Shown piece by piece: positions 63,990 to 64,000 of a stretch of DNA of 64,000 nucleotides (the first letter of the stretch is position 1; each line of letters starts with the position of its first letter). The notes under the pieces were generated by a model that saw nothing but the letters and a program-made list of their open reading frames with translations, was not told the DNA's origin and made no database searches. The position numbers and the translations under genes were made by a program. The DNA is from Sphaerospermopsis torques-reginae ITEP-024. Lineage in GTDB: Bacteria; Cyanobacteriota; Cyanobacteriia; Cyanobacteriales; Nostocaceae. The stretch covers positions 124,001 to 188,000 of the forward strand of contig NZ_CP080598.1 in assembly GCF_019598945.1 (NCBI RefSeq). The letters run 5' to 3'.

Positions 63990-64000
63990 AAGTCTACCGA

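Larger units (their letters stand above)
62195..64000 (+). mobile_element. IS607-family element, left end and most of its body
   Basis: The element begins near 62195, where the HicA frame breaks, and carries tnpA and tnpB head to tail. IS607 elements lack terminal inverted repeats and target duplication, so the left border is set only by the break. The right end and any guide-RNA (omega RNA) region after tnpB lie beyond the window. Confidence 0.75.

Overview
The window looks like a chromosome segment of a filamentous, heterocyst-lineage cyanobacterium (Nostocales; an Anabaena/Dolichospermum/Aphanizomenon-like genome). The signs are low GC content, many GCGATCGC (HIP1) octamers, a CpcT-type phycobiliprotein lyase, Ycf51, cyAbrB, xisH/xisI genes, a cyanobacteriochrome-like kinase, and about twenty arrays of short 7-base tandem repeats of the kind known from Nostocales. 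The species cannot be fixed from the sequence alone.

Layout. (1) 1-6000: the tail of an Rpn-type nuclease gene, then a minus-strand arsenic operon read arsR, PstS-like lipoprotein, GAPDH, arsJ, acr3, arsC. Together these can sense arsenic, turn arsenate into 1-arseno-3-phosphoglycerate for ArsJ export, reduce arsenate with ArsC and export arsenite through ACR3. (2) 6.0-15.2 kb: repeat-rich spacer, Uma2-type nuclease, then housekeeping genes (class I aminotransferase, GldA-like dehydrogenase, Ycf51, O-antigen-ligase-like protein, YaaW-like protein, FAD oxidoreductase). (3) 15.7-19.1 kb: a ComFB-like protein, two toxin-antitoxin remnants with truncated toxins, and a two-gene unit of a DGQHR (DndB-like) protein and an unrecognised protein. 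(4) 19.3-29.1 kb: acnB followed by a much rearranged area with three xisHI copies, duplicated pieces of the acnB 3' end, an IS4-family insertion with target duplication, and a MamI-like restriction-modification system. (5) 29.2-33.4 kb: an SDR, miaE, a second restriction-modification pair and a DUF29 protein. (6) 33.5-40.3 kb: ynfA-lysC, then a five-repeat Pho box with a structured leader in front of pstS-pstC-pstA-pstB.

(7) 40.6-47.1 kb: cpcT, tRNA-Cys(GCA), and a conflict-type cluster: a Trypco1-like small protein, a trypsin-like protease, an Rpn-type nuclease and a second protease. The second protease shares a nearly identical catalytic module with the first but carries a VMAP-C-like C-terminal region. 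A convergent coiled-coil membrane protein follows. (8) 47.3-62 kb: glycosyltransferase, CLC chloride channel, cyAbrB and Rrf2 regulators, cobD, pyrR, a signalling cluster (hybrid kinase, Rcp1-like regulator, and a PAS-PAS-GAF kinase whose GAF domain carries both DXCF and PCH motifs), moaE, and clpS with a DUF2103 gene. (9) 62.2-64 kb: an IS607-type element (serine recombinase TnpA plus TnpB) that has cut a HicA-like toxin gene and runs off the window end.

The most unusual features are the protease/VMAP-C cluster with its recent module duplication, the acnB-tail/xisHI amplification, the DGQHR pair, and the repeated use of heptamer repeats as start regions or C-terminal codons of real genes. 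No CRISPR array or rRNA was seen.
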